Source: an uncultured Clostridia bacterium | GTDB lineage: Bacteria > Bacillota > Clostridia > Christensenellales > Aristaeellaceae | DNA length: 38,742 nucleotides | NCBI GenBank assembly: GCA_946407745.1 | Contig: CAMJPQ010000032.1 | Location: 1-38,742 of the forward strand | Direction of reading: 5' to 3' | Shown: positions 8,700-17,145 of the stretch, in pieces | Layout of the letters: the number at the start of each line of letters is the position of its first letter | Numbering within the stretch: position 1 is the first letter of the stretch | The notes under the pieces: model-generated | What the model saw: only the letters and a program-made list of their open reading frames with translations | What the model was told of the DNA's origin: nothing | Database searches by the model: none | Program-made: the position numbers and the translations under genes

Positions 8700-11516
8700 T
8701 CACTCATCAGGCGACATTTGCTTCATTACGTCGTCTAGTGTAATCTGCTCCGGCGTTTCTGCCTTGATAGAGGCGGCCATAGAAATAATCTCTGGCCAGG
8801 CAACAACCAAATTGTTGTACGCATAGCCCTCTTGTGCCCATCCTTTACGCTCACAGATCGTATATAGGCGATATGCCAAAGCTTTAGCATTCTCGGCATT
8901 GCTTCCATACATAGCAGCTAGAACGATGGCACAACCTTTGATACCTTCCTTCTCAAGCTTATGAGCGAGCTGCTGGGTCAGGAGCCAAATACATTCTTCA
9001 TTCGTGTTAATGCTATCCGGGAGCTCATCACGAGTTAGTAGATGGACACGTCCTTTTGCAGCTAGAAGAATATGATGATCAGCCAAGGCTTGCAAAGATG
9101 TGTTCTTTGCGGTAGCCAGTACCTGTGCTTCGCCAAAGGCTATCTCGTTGAAGGCATATTGCTGAAAGAGATCAACGCAGAAACGGCTACCAGAATCCAG
9201 TTCGCCTTCCTGCTCATTATAGAAGGCATCGAGTTCTTGGTTAATAATTTGAAGTGCCGCTCGAACGGACATGGGTTTACCATCCGCTTCAAGAACTGAC
9301 CTATAACGACTAAACACTCCAATTCCCGGGCCAATAGCAGATTGTGCCAAGTCTACAGGCGCTATATTGGCACTCTGTAGTTTTTCCAATGCCGGACGCA
9401 TTTCGCGATGGAGGATGTTGATAAACTCGCGGCGAGTCACACTGCGGGCATTCTCGTCACGTTTACGGCAAACGAGCACAATGGAAGATGCGAGGGCATT
9501 TGTTCCAGAGGCAATAGCACGGTTCACCATTTCAGTTCGCATCGGCCAAGTACCTGTGATAGAAAACCCTGCTTTGATGATAGCAGAAAGCATTGTTTCC
9601 CACCCAGATGATGATGTCTGCGCATCAGCATCGGTATCGCTTTGTTTAAACGCGTAGTAGATGGTTACAGGGATGTCTTCGGTGGCGTATTGATACAGTT
9701 GACAACAAGTTCTGTACATTCCATCTTCGAAGAACGTTTTTGCCTTTAACATACTCCCGTCATGACGATATGGCGTCGCAATTAGCTCTTCCGCCTTGGG
9801 AACAAGCATTGTATGAAATAATTGTGGATATGTTCCTTTTAGCGATTGTCTTAGCCAAATGTAAAAGAAATCTGATAGGTCTGCATAACCAATATTGTCA
9901 TAATACGGTGGATCAGTAGATATCATTACATCCCGTTGTCCACAATCAGTTTGCGCATCTCGCTGCTTTGCACTCCCAAGAGTACTGGCAAATTGCAAGT
10001 GCCTTATGCCCTTGATCATTCGTTCAAACAGATTATTAAAGCTTCCCGTAGAATTACTGAAAACATTGCATTCAGCATAATCCCACACCATAGGAATAGC
10101 CTGACGACTAAAAGTGTCTCTAATTTGAGTATTGTTCACGTGCCAACCGCAAACAGAAGAAGTCTGGTTTGTCATTTGATCCACCAAGAAGGCCAAATAT
10201 ACGCCAACTGCTTCTCCATATGCTCTTGCACCTCGCCCGCCATTGGCCAGGCCAATATGGTCGTTGAATAAACCTGCTGCCATCGCATCTTCTTCTGCAC
10301 GCTTTTGCGCATCCTGAACGAGCGAAGAAAAGGTTGTCAGTGCGGTAAGCTGCCGGTTGGTAAATAAGCTTGCATAAGTATCCATGCCGAATGCTGGAGT
10401 ACTAAACCAACGGGGGTTAGTGGGCAACATCCCATCCGGGTATTCTTCTGGCATGGACACACAAGCAGCATTAATTTGCTCAACGCTTGGTGTAAGATAT
10501 ATCCGCCCTTGATTGCTTTCTGCAACAATTGCAATCATTTGTGCACCCAAACGATGTGCTTTTCCTTCCTCCTTAACGTACTCATCCAGAGTTGTTTCGC
10601 CACAGGCTGGGCAAACAAAGGTGGCCCCCCTTCCTTTCTTAGGTTCCGGAATATCATTAGGTAGAGAAGGGCCAGAATACACTTTGAAATCGATATGGTC
10701 ACCGTTATGAACAGGAGAAATCCATGCGTATTTTGCTTTCTTTTTTGATAGTATGTAACTACTGGTGCAGGGTAGAGTACACCCACACGCAGGATTTGGG
10801 CACTTCACCGTTCTGGCCCAAATCCAAGCAATTACTGTCGCTTCTCCGCCGCCCTGCTCATTCGGCACTTTCACTTTGGGATATAAGTGTCCAATTCTTT
10901 CAAAGGCTTTATCCTTCATCCATTCACCATAGTACCGAACATCCTCTGCTAATCCCGAAGCACCTGTCCAGACTCCAGCATGAGTGGTTCCAACTTGACC
11001 ATTGCGCACATCCGGGTTCACTGGTGCTTGCCCAGCAAACTTCGGTGGGATTTCAATCATGGCCTTATTGATCATCACAGCTACAGGATTCAGGTCATGA
11101 GCATGAGCCTCCAACCCCAGCCGCTGGGCTTCCAGCGGGATTGCCCCACCACCGGCAAAGGGGTCGAGCAGAGCCGGCGGATTGTTGTTCGTGCTCTTCA
11201 TAATCTCTGCTCGTGCCTCTGCCAGCACCTGCGGATTATTGCTATTTTCCCATACTACAAGCCGTGACAGTATGTCAAACAGACGTTGCCGTTCTTTCTG
11301 CTGTTCTTCCTCGGTCGGAAATTGCTCCGGATGACTAGATGGATCATCCACCAGAGATGCCCATATGACAGCGCGTGCTGTTGCAAGGGGACGACGAGCC
11401 CACCAGAGGTGGAGGGTCGAAGGGTGACCATGCCGAATGGATTTCTCTCTCGCAGATTCTGCATTAATGGCTTCCAGAGGCAATGCGACCTCAATCAGTT
11501 TCTTTTTGTATGCCAT
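8700..11516 (-). CDS. DUF1156 DNA methylase (Hma-type methylase)
   Basis: The 938-residue protein begins with the typical DUF1156 segment (KKKLIEVALPLEAIN, then HPSTLHLWWARRPL). An S-adenosylmethionine site LLDPFAGGG (about 117-124) is followed by DLNPVAVMINKA. Zinc-ribbon-like cysteines lie around residues 230-320 (CPNPACGC, CPACGE). The catalytic motif DPPY is at 535-538 (DPPYYDNIGYADLSDFFYIW). The DPPY motif indicates amino-methylation of adenine N6 or cytosine N4; the target sequence is unknown. ATG 11516 is preferred (GAAGGG eight bases upstream) over GTG 11525, which overlaps the helicase stop. It is the second gene of the operon. It probably marks self DNA, analogous to other restriction-like systems. 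Confidence 0.87.
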   Translation of the reverse strand: MAYKKKLIEVALPLEAINAESAREKSIRHGHPSTLHLWWARRPLATARAVIWASLVDDPSSHPEQFPTEEEQQKERQRLFDILSRLVVWENSNNPQVLAEARAEIMKSTNNNPPALLDPFAGGGAIPLEAQRLGLEAHAHDLNPVAVMINKAMIEIPPKFAGQAPVNPDVRNGQVGTTHAGVWTGASGLAEDVRYYGEWMKDKAFERIGHLYPKVKVPNEQGGGEATVIAWIWARTVKCPNPACGCTLPCTSSYILSKKKAKYAWISPVHNGDHIDFKVYSGPSLPNDIPEPKKGRGATFVCPACGETTLDEYVKEEGKAHRLGAQMIAIVAESNQGRIYLTPSVEQINAACVSMPEEYPDGMLPTNPRWFSTPAFGMDTYASLFTNRQLTALTTFSSLVQDAQKRAEEDAMAAGLFNDHIGLANGGRGARAYGEAVGVYLAFLVDQMTNQTSSVCGWHVNNTQIRDTFSRQAIPMVWDYAECNVFSNSTGSFNNLFERMIKGIRHLQFASTLGSAKQRDAQTDCGQRDVMISTDPPYYDNIGYADLSDFFYIWLRQSLKGTYPQLFHTMLVPKAEELIATPYRHDGSMLKAKTFFEDGMYRTCCQLYQYATEDIPVTIYYAFKQSDTDADAQTSSSGWETMLSAIIKAGFSITGTWPMRTEMVNRAIASGTNALASSIVLVCRKRDENARSVTRREFINILHREMRPALEKLQSANIAPVDLAQSAIGPGIGVFSRYRSVLEADGKPMSVRAALQIINQELDAFYNEQEGELDSGSRFCVDLFQQYAFNEIAFGEAQVLATAKNTSLQALADHHILLAAKGRVHLLTRDELPDSINTNEECIWLLTQQLAHKLEKEGIKGCAIVLAAMYGSNAENAKALAYRLYTICERKGWAQEGYAYNNLVVAWPEIISMAASIKAETPEQITLDDVMKQMSPDE

Positions 11517-11521
11517 GTTCG

Positions 11522-14500
11522 TCACCCTTCTATCTGACCATTATGCAGGAGGTCAGCTATTTCATAGTTTACACTGCAAGCACCTTGATCTGGAGACTTG
11601 CCGAATGGCCTACGGATATAGACCGGCCTACCAGGAGTGGTTCCATCGACCTCCACCACTGCCAGAATATATTCGTCAGGCTTGTTTAGCGCTGTCAGGA
11701 TTTCATTCCGTGTCACAGTAACGGTGGTAGAGCCTTTCTGTCGGCCCTTCACTTCGATGAACCGCAGGCAAGGTCCGCCATGCCGCCTATCAACAGGGAT
11801 CACAGACTCGATATCATATCCGACACAGTCAGCGCTCACATCTCTCGGCAGATAGCCTTCTGTTTGCTCTCGCCGGAAGACAGCGCTCATGGCTGCTTTT
11901 TCTATTGCTGTCCGATTCTTACCAAAGAGGCTTCCTGTATTCGGGATGCCCATAAGTTTGTTCAACAAGCCCAGCGGAATAATCAGCGCACCACCCATGA
12001 TCACTGGCGGACACGGAGATACTTTCTTCTCCTGCTCTAATTCCGTGAGTCTGCGGTCCATTCGCGCCTGGAGCTCATCGGCTCTCCGCTGTGCCATGCT
12101 GCTATTAAGCTTGGCGTTTGGCTTCCCGGCTGCTTCCTTTTCTTTCAGGTCTAGGGCTCGCATATCCCAGTATTGGATCTCCTGGGTCAGTCGAGTCTTT
12201 ACAGCACTTGCTACCTTATCGGCCATTTGCTGTCGATGCCGTTTGACTTCAGCATAATGCGTCGGCACAATATGCTCCACGGCATAACCAATTGCAAGTT
12301 CTTCCACATTTGCCGTCAGCCAGCTTTGCTCCTTTGCGAAAGCATGGATAGCTTCACTTTCGGCATCGGTTGCCGGGCGATAGTCCAGATACGGAGCAAA
12401 GCCAGCATTCCGGGCTTTTCCGTCTTCTTTCAACTCGACGAACTGTAAGCGCTTGGAGACAACCCTCCGAGTGCCATTTTCCAGGATAGTGCCGTCCTGG
12501 ATAGCATTCTCAATATAGAACAGCAGCCGAGCATCCTCGCTTGGATCAGTCTCGTCGATCAGGATAGAGCCTCGCTTTAGCACATCGGCGTTCTGCTCGC
12601 GGATCAGATCAATGACTGCCTCCAGCAACGGATGCCCAGGGCAAATCTGGTCCGCAATCGGCAGGCCAGGCACAGTACAATTCTCCTTGTCGAAACACAC
12701 CCGCTCATAACGAGCAGCAACCGGAGTGCCAAAGCCAATGAGCTGATCCCTGGAGCGGACTTTGTAGGGGACCGAGAGAATCTCATAGCGGCCCTCTTCC
12801 TTTTTGCGGATGTTGCCGCCCAGTGAGCGGAAGGCCGCCAGGAAGAATGCCTCAATAAAGTGCGGCTGGAGTTTGTGAGCCTCCATGCGCTCCATCTCTT
12901 CACGAATGGCCATGACCTTGTGCACATCCATGGTGTCCTCGGTCAAAGCGCGCTCATCCAACAGCTCGCGGAGCTTTTTCTTGTCCAGCGAGCGGTCCAC
13001 TACCTGATAGAGCTTGGCCCTAGTTTCTGGCATATTGCCATAGCGGATGGCTTCGATCATCAGGTCGCGGAGCGGTTTGTTGTCAAAAGTCACTTTTCCG
13101 AGAATATCGAAGACCTTTCCGCCCAGCGCTTCACGCTCTTCTTCCAGCTTTTCAAACAGCCGCTGATAGACCGCGCCCTCGCGTGTTTCCTTTGAAACCA
13201 TGTTCCAGAGGTAGCAAACCTCGGTCTGCCCAATTCGGTGGATACGGCCAAAGCGCTGTTCGAGGCGGTTGGGATTCCAGGGCAGGTCATAGTTTACCAT
13301 CAAGTGCGCACGCTGGAGGTTGATGCCTTCTCCAGCCGCATCGGTGGCGATCAGGATGCGGACATCCTTATCCTGCTTGAATAGGGTTTCAACCTTCCGG
13401 CGATCATCGCGCAGCATGCCACCGTGAATCGTGACCACGGCTTCGTCCTTACCGAAGAGCGTTCTGATTTTATTCGCCAGATAGTTGAGGGTATCACGGT
13501 GCTCTGTGAAGATTATCAGTTTCTGCGGACTGCCGTTGGCGTCCCGCATCCGCTCGTCATCCTGGAGGATTGTAGAAAGCTCGTCCCATTTGCGGTCAAT
13601 GCCGCTCATACGGACTTGGTTGGCCATCGCTTCCAGACGGCGGAGAGTTTCAATTTCCGCTTCGAGTTCGGAGATTGTCCTGGCAGCAGACGCTTGGTCA
13701 ACAACCTTTTCTTCGGTATCCTCGAGTTCGTCGGAGGGCATATCATCCAGGTCCTCAGGTTCCTCGGGGATATCAAACTGCCATGGCATCTCGCTGGCCT
13801 TTTTGCCAAGCCGCAGCTCATTCAGCTGTGTTTCGAGCCGTTCGTGCCTCCGGTGGAGGGATTGATATATGGCCTCTGGTGAGGACGCAAGACGACGCTG
13901 CAAAATGGTCAAAGCAAAGCCCACAGAGCTGCGCTGTTTTCCGTCCAGATTCTCTGCGCGGTTAAACTCCTCCGTGACATATGTCGTCACGTTGGTATAT
14001 AGCTGCGCTTCCATAGGCGAAAGGTCATAGTTGACCGTGTACGCTATCCTTTCAGGGAATAGTGGCGTGCCATCAAACTTTAGGAGGTCCTCTTTAACCA
14101 GACGACGCATCACGTCGTCAACATCGATGGACTGGTTGCTTGTGCGCACAGCGCCTTCAAAGCGGTCCGGATCAACCAGCGACATGAATAGCTGGAAATC
14201 CACTTCCTTTCCATTATGAGGAGTTGCTGTCAGCAGCAGGAAATGCCGTGTGATACCGGACAGCATCCGGCCCAGCTGGAAGCGCCGAGTGTACTTAACC
14301 TCTCCACCCCACATGGTGGCGGACATCTTATGCGCTTCGTCGCAAACGATCAGATCCCAGTCCGTTGCGGCCAGCTTTTGTTGGAGCTCATCATTTCGCG
14401 CCAGCTTGTCCAACCGGGCTATGCAGTAATTGACCTCGTTGAAAATGTTCCCGGTAACCGCGGATTCCAAGCGGTCATTCGTCAGGATTTCAAAGCGCAG

Positions 14501-15028
14501 GTGGAACTTGGAGAAGAGCTCATCCTGCCATTGCTCGGCAAGATTACCAGGCGAAACGATAAGGCAGCGTTTCAGATCACCGCGGATGATCAGTTCTTTC
14601 AAGAGCAGGCCCGTCATGATCGTCTTGCCTGCGCCAGGGTCATCTGCCAGAACAAATCGGAGCGGGAGCCGAGGGAGCATCTCTTCATAAACGGCGGAAA
14701 TCTGATGAGGAAGCGGCTCAATGGCTGATGTATGGACAGCCAGGTAGGGATCAAAGAGGTGGGCCAGATCGATCCGGTATGCTTCCGAAACCAGCCGAAG
14801 CTGCTCGCCAGGAACGTCAAAAGACCACGGCAGGCTTTTCTTTACTATCGTAAGGGACGGCTCCGCGTCACGGAAAAGCAGTTCGGAGCCGGTCGTTCCC
14901 TGATTGGTCTTATAGAATACCTCTACACTGGCAGTACCATACCACTTGGTCGAGACAACAACAATTGGTTCCCCCGCCAGTATGCCTATGACAACGCTGC
15001 CAGCAGAAAGATCCTCCAGCTTCGCCAC
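11522..15028 (-). CDS. SNF2-family helicase with C-terminal DUF3883 domain (Hma-type helicase)
   Basis: The protein has 1168 residues. The SNF2 motor shows motif I DDPGAGKT (129-136), DEAH (230-233), LLTATPHNG, then the second RecA lobe with ATDAAGEGINLQ and RFGRIHRIGQ. An acidic insertion (EEPEDLDDMPSDELEDTEE) separates the lobes. The last ~120 residues contain a DUF3883 domain (GYDIESVIPV, then RFIEVKGR), whose D...EVK arrangement resembles PD-(D/E)xK nucleases. The GTG start at 15028 has AGGAGG eight bases upstream; a TTG start 39 bases earlier is unlikely. As first gene of the operon it sits behind a TATAAT promoter. It likely translocates on or remodels invading DNA; cleavage by the DUF3883 part is possible but unproven. 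Confidence 0.88.
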   Translation of the reverse strand: MAKLEDLSAGSVVIGILAGEPIVVVSTKWYGTASVEVFYKTNQGTTGSELLFRDAEPSLTIVKKSLPWSFDVPGEQLRLVSEAYRIDLAHLFDPYLAVHTSAIEPLPHQISAVYEEMLPRLPLRFVLADDPGAGKTIMTGLLLKELIIRGDLKRCLIVSPGNLAEQWQDELFSKFHLRFEILTNDRLESAVTGNIFNEVNYCIARLDKLARNDELQQKLAATDWDLIVCDEAHKMSATMWGGEVKYTRRFQLGRMLSGITRHFLLLTATPHNGKEVDFQLFMSLVDPDRFEGAVRTSNQSIDVDDVMRRLVKEDLLKFDGTPLFPERIAYTVNYDLSPMEAQLYTNVTTYVTEEFNRAENLDGKQRSSVGFALTILQRRLASSPEAIYQSLHRRHERLETQLNELRLGKKASEMPWQFDIPEEPEDLDDMPSDELEDTEEKVVDQASAARTISELEAEIETLRRLEAMANQVRMSGIDRKWDELSTILQDDERMRDANGSPQKLIIFTEHRDTLNYLANKIRTLFGKDEAVVTIHGGMLRDDRRKVETLFKQDKDVRILIATDAAGEGINLQRAHLMVNYDLPWNPNRLEQRFGRIHRIGQTEVCYLWNMVSKETREGAVYQRLFEKLEEEREALGGKVFDILGKVTFDNKPLRDLMIEAIRYGNMPETRAKLYQVVDRSLDKKKLRELLDERALTEDTMDVHKVMAIREEMERMEAHKLQPHFIEAFFLAAFRSLGGNIRKKEEGRYEILSVPYKVRSRDQLIGFGTPVAARYERVCFDKENCTVPGLPIADQICPGHPLLEAVIDLIREQNADVLKRGSILIDETDPSEDARLLFYIENAIQDGTILENGTRRVVSKRLQFVELKEDGKARNAGFAPYLDYRPATDAESEAIHAFAKEQSWLTANVEELAIGYAVEHIVPTHYAEVKRHRQQMADKVASAVKTRLTQEIQYWDMRALDLKEKEAAGKPNAKLNSSMAQRRADELQARMDRRLTELEQEKKVSPCPPVIMGGALIIPLGLLNKLMGIPNTGSLFGKNRTAIEKAAMSAVFRREQTEGYLPRDVSADCVGYDIESVIPVDRRHGGPCLRFIEVKGRQKGSTTVTVTRNEILTALNKPDEYILAVVEVDGTTPGRPVYIRRPFGKSPDQGACSVNYEIADLLHNGQIEG

Positions 15029-15055
15029 TGAAAGCACCTCCTGCGGAATAAAAAC

Positions 15056-15085
15056 ATTATAAATCAAAATATTTTATCATGAAAA
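15056..15085 (-). promoter_or_regulatory. Probable promoter of the seven-gene defence operon
   Basis: On the minus strand a perfect TATAAT (plus 15056-15061) lies 28 bases before the GTG start. A weak -35 TTTTCA (15080-15085) stands 18 bases away. The surrounding DNA is very A/T-rich. The weak -35 fits an activated or repressed promoter, for example by the divergent WYL regulator. Confidence 0.5.
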
Positions 15086-15197
15086 TCAGAAGAATGGAAG
15101 CCTTATTTTGCGTTCACCACTACACCAGAATGATGCGCTTCGGCCCTTGCGTAGAAAGGGAATATCATATAAAATGTCTTAGAAAGCAGGTGATGGT

Positions 15198-15731
15198 ATG
15201 GGCGAGAAAGAATTGCGCCAGCACCGGTGTTGTTTTACCGGCCACAGACCAGAGAAGCTCCAAGTTACTGAGGAGAATGTCAAAGCTTGGCTGAACAGCC
15301 AGATAGATAACGCCATTTCACAGGGGTTTGTCACTTTCATTACCGGCTGCGCTATGGGTGTGGATATATGGGCTGGTCAGATCGTGGTTGAAAAGCGAAA
15401 GCAAAACCCTGCGTTACACCTGATAGCCGCGTCCCCTTATCCTGGATTTGGCTTTCGGTGGAATGAAGAATGGCGCAGGCAGTATAAACAACTCTTGAAA
15501 GATGCAGACTTAATCCGATACGTAAGCGAGCGGTATACTGATGATTGTTTTATGAAGCGGAATATTTGGATGGTTGATCATAGCAACCTTGTTATCGCAG
15601 TATATAATGGGGCAGCAGGCGGAACAATGAATACCATAGAATATGCCAAGCAGCAAGGAATCAAAGTCATCCAGGTGATTTCAGCGCTGGACGGCCATGG
15701 AGGCGCAGATGACAGAGCAACATCTTTCTGA
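15198..15731 (+). CDS. SLOG-family protein (DUF1273/YpsA-like)
   Basis: The 177-residue Rossmann-like protein has the DUF1273 signatures: CCFTGHRPEKL near the N-terminus, then FITGCAMGVDIWAGQIV and a C-terminal NLVIAVYNGAAGGTMNTI. SLOG proteins bind nucleotide-like ligands, and many are proposed sensors of signal nucleotides in defence systems. It is transcribed divergently from the defence operon with about 170 bases between them, and its stop overlaps the next small gene. The start ATG 15198 has a modest AGGTGA site. A sensor or ligand-processing role for the neighbouring operon is inference. Confidence 0.75.
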   Translation: MGEKELRQHRCCFTGHRPEKLQVTEENVKAWLNSQIDNAISQGFVTFITGCAMGVDIWAGQIVVEKRKQNPALHLIAASPYPGFGFRWNEEWRRQYKQLLKDADLIRYVSERYTDDCFMKRNIWMVDHSNLVIAVYNGAAGGTMNTIEYAKQQGIKVIQVISALDGHGGADDRATSF

Positions 15732-16014
15732 ACTAGATCAGTTGGCGCGAGACATTTATGACTATGCTGCCAGCAAGCTCACTGACTATTTCCTGAAAGA
15801 ATATGGAAACAGGAAAAGAGGCTCATTCGATGAACAGATGGAGGACTTTCATCTTGTTGCAGAGAGAGCCAGCATTTACCTCATGGGAAATGTACTTGCA
15901 ATTATGAATGAAGCAACGGTAGAGGAGAGCATCGCTGTTCACAATAAGCATCTGAGATCAATGGTTCAGACCATCAGGAGTATGTCCGCCAATACAAACG
16001 GGCTCCCCAACTGA
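15709..16014 (+). CDS. Small helical protein between SLOG and WYL genes, unknown function
   Basis: The protein has 101 residues, is mostly helical and acidic (LDQLARDIYDYAASKLTDYFL), and carries no motif I recognise. ATG 15709 follows GGAGG by five bases; an earlier in-frame ATG at 15697 is possible. It overlaps the end of the SLOG gene by 23 bases and is followed 13 bases later by the WYL regulator, so the three genes form an operon. It could be a partner of either neighbour. Confidence 0.65.
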   Translation: MTEQHLSELDQLARDIYDYAASKLTDYFLKEYGNRKRGSFDEQMEDFHLVAERASIYLMGNVLAIMNEATVEESIAVHNKHLRSMVQTIRSMSANTNGLPN

Positions 16015-16027
16015 AGGAGAGAACACA

Positions 16028-17005
16028 ATGCAGGAGCAAAGCAGGATTCTATTGGTTCTCCGTTATCTGCTTGACACCACGGATGCCGAGCATGAAGTCT
16101 CGACACGTGATATCAAGGCCATGCTGGAAAAGAATGGCATACAAGCCCCTGTCAGCCGGACGATAGATGCCGATGTGGATTTGCTTGTGGCCGCCGGGTA
16201 TGACATTATCAGGACGCATGTCAACGGCAGGCCGTCCTTCTACAGAATCGAAGAGCGTGATTTTGATACTGTGGAGCTGAAGGTGCTCATTGACGCGGTT
16301 GCGGCTTCTAGGTTTATCAGTATTGAAAAGAGCAAGCGAATCATCAAACACCTGGCCTCCCTTGCCGCGGTGAGTGACCGGCCCTATCTGGAGAGCGAGC
16401 TTGCCCATGTTCGGTCCATCAAGAAGGCCGTTGGCGGCACAATGTATGCTGCAGATGCACTTTTCAGGGCCATTGTGGCACGGAAGAAAGTCCAGTTCCA
16501 GATGATCGAGTACCGAGCACCGGATAAGGCTGTTGTTCCGCACCGGGACGGCAAGGTGTATGTGGTTTCCCCGTATGCAACAATATGGTCCAATGATCGT
16601 TACTATCTCCTGGCGCAAGAGGACGAACGCGATCTCATCATCACGCCCAGGCTAGACCATATCCGGAAGGTCAGGATACTTGCTGAGGACGCCATCCCTG
16701 CCCCAAAGAATTTTGACATCGGATACTATTACTCCAGCAGCTATAAGATGTACAGCGGGCCAGAAGAGGATGTTACCATTGAGTGCGAGAACAGCCTCTT
16801 GGGGAAGTTCATCGACCGCTTTGGCATGGACTTCGAATGCATTCCCGTCACAGACCATTCTTTCCAGGCCACTGTCAAAGCGTGCATCAGCAGCACCTTC
16901 TTTGGCTGGCTTCTCCAGTACGCAGGGAGAATGAAACCTGTTACCCCGGAGACGGCAGTCACGCAATACAGAGAGCAGCTCATGAAAGCCCTCGAGAGCC
17001 TGTAA
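16028..17005 (+). CDS. WYL-domain transcriptional regulator
   Basis: The 325-residue protein has an N-terminal winged helix (ILLVLRYLLDTTDAEHEVSTRDIKAML, residues about 6-65) and a WYL-type ligand domain (VVSPYATIWSNDRYYLLAQ, residues about 178-196), followed by a C-terminal WCX-like extension. AAGGAG lies eight bases before ATG. WYL regulators bind nucleic-acid-derived ligands or single-stranded DNA and often control defence operons. As the last gene of the operon divergent to the helicase-methylase-ATPase cluster, it is the best candidate for controlling that promoter. A good intrinsic terminator follows. Confidence 0.85.
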   Translation: MQEQSRILLVLRYLLDTTDAEHEVSTRDIKAMLEKNGIQAPVSRTIDADVDLLVAAGYDIIRTHVNGRPSFYRIEERDFDTVELKVLIDAVAASRFISIEKSKRIIKHLASLAAVSDRPYLESELAHVRSIKKAVGGTMYAADALFRAIVARKKVQFQMIEYRAPDKAVVPHRDGKVYVVSPYATIWSNDRYYLLAQEDERDLIITPRLDHIRKVRILAEDAIPAPKNFDIGYYYSSSYKMYSGPEEDVTIECENSLLGKFIDRFGMDFECIPVTDHSFQATVKACISSTFFGWLLQYAGRMKPVTPETAVTQYREQLMKALESL

Positions 17006-17022
17006 ACCATATAAATCAAGGC

Positions 17023-17070
17023 ATCACCTAGACCGCAACATTCCGGTGTAACGGTCTGGGTGATTTTTCT
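17023..17070 (+). terminator. Intrinsic terminator after the WYL gene
   Basis: A 13-bp stem (17023-17035 with 17052-17064, one G-U pair) is followed by TTTTTCT. It closes the SLOG-WYL operon and separates it from the LexA-like gene. Confidence 0.8.
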
Positions 17071-17071
17071 C

Positions 17072-17100
17072 TTGATTTTTTCTGTTGCATGCCTTATAAT
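17072..17100 (+). promoter_or_regulatory. Promoter of the LexA-like repressor gene
   Basis: TTGATT (17072-17077), a 17-base spacer and TATAAT (17095-17100) form a good sigma-70-type promoter 45 bases before the LexA-like start codon. Confidence 0.7.
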
Positions 17101-17108
17101 CCTAATCG

Positions 17109-17123
17109 TTGACTGACAGTCAA
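17109..17123 (+). promoter_or_regulatory. Palindromic operator, likely autoregulation by the LexA-like protein
   Basis: TTGACTGACAGTCAA is a perfect 7-1-7 palindrome starting nine bases after the -10 box, over the expected transcription start. A repressor bound here would block its own promoter. Confidence 0.6.
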
Positions 17124-17145
17124 TGATTGTCCAGGAGGTGACCTC

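Noticed and set aside
1720-15028. Classification as DISARM or as BREX
   Set aside because: The DISARM core genes (DrmA/DrmB with DUF1998) and the BREX PglZ/BrxC set are absent. The DUF1156/DUF499/SNF2-DUF3883 trio fits the helicase-methylase-ATPase type instead.
15079-15294. A 71-residue plus-strand open frame before the SLOG gene
   Set aside because: It overlaps the promoter region and the SLOG gene in another frame, with no ribosome site and no recognisable features.
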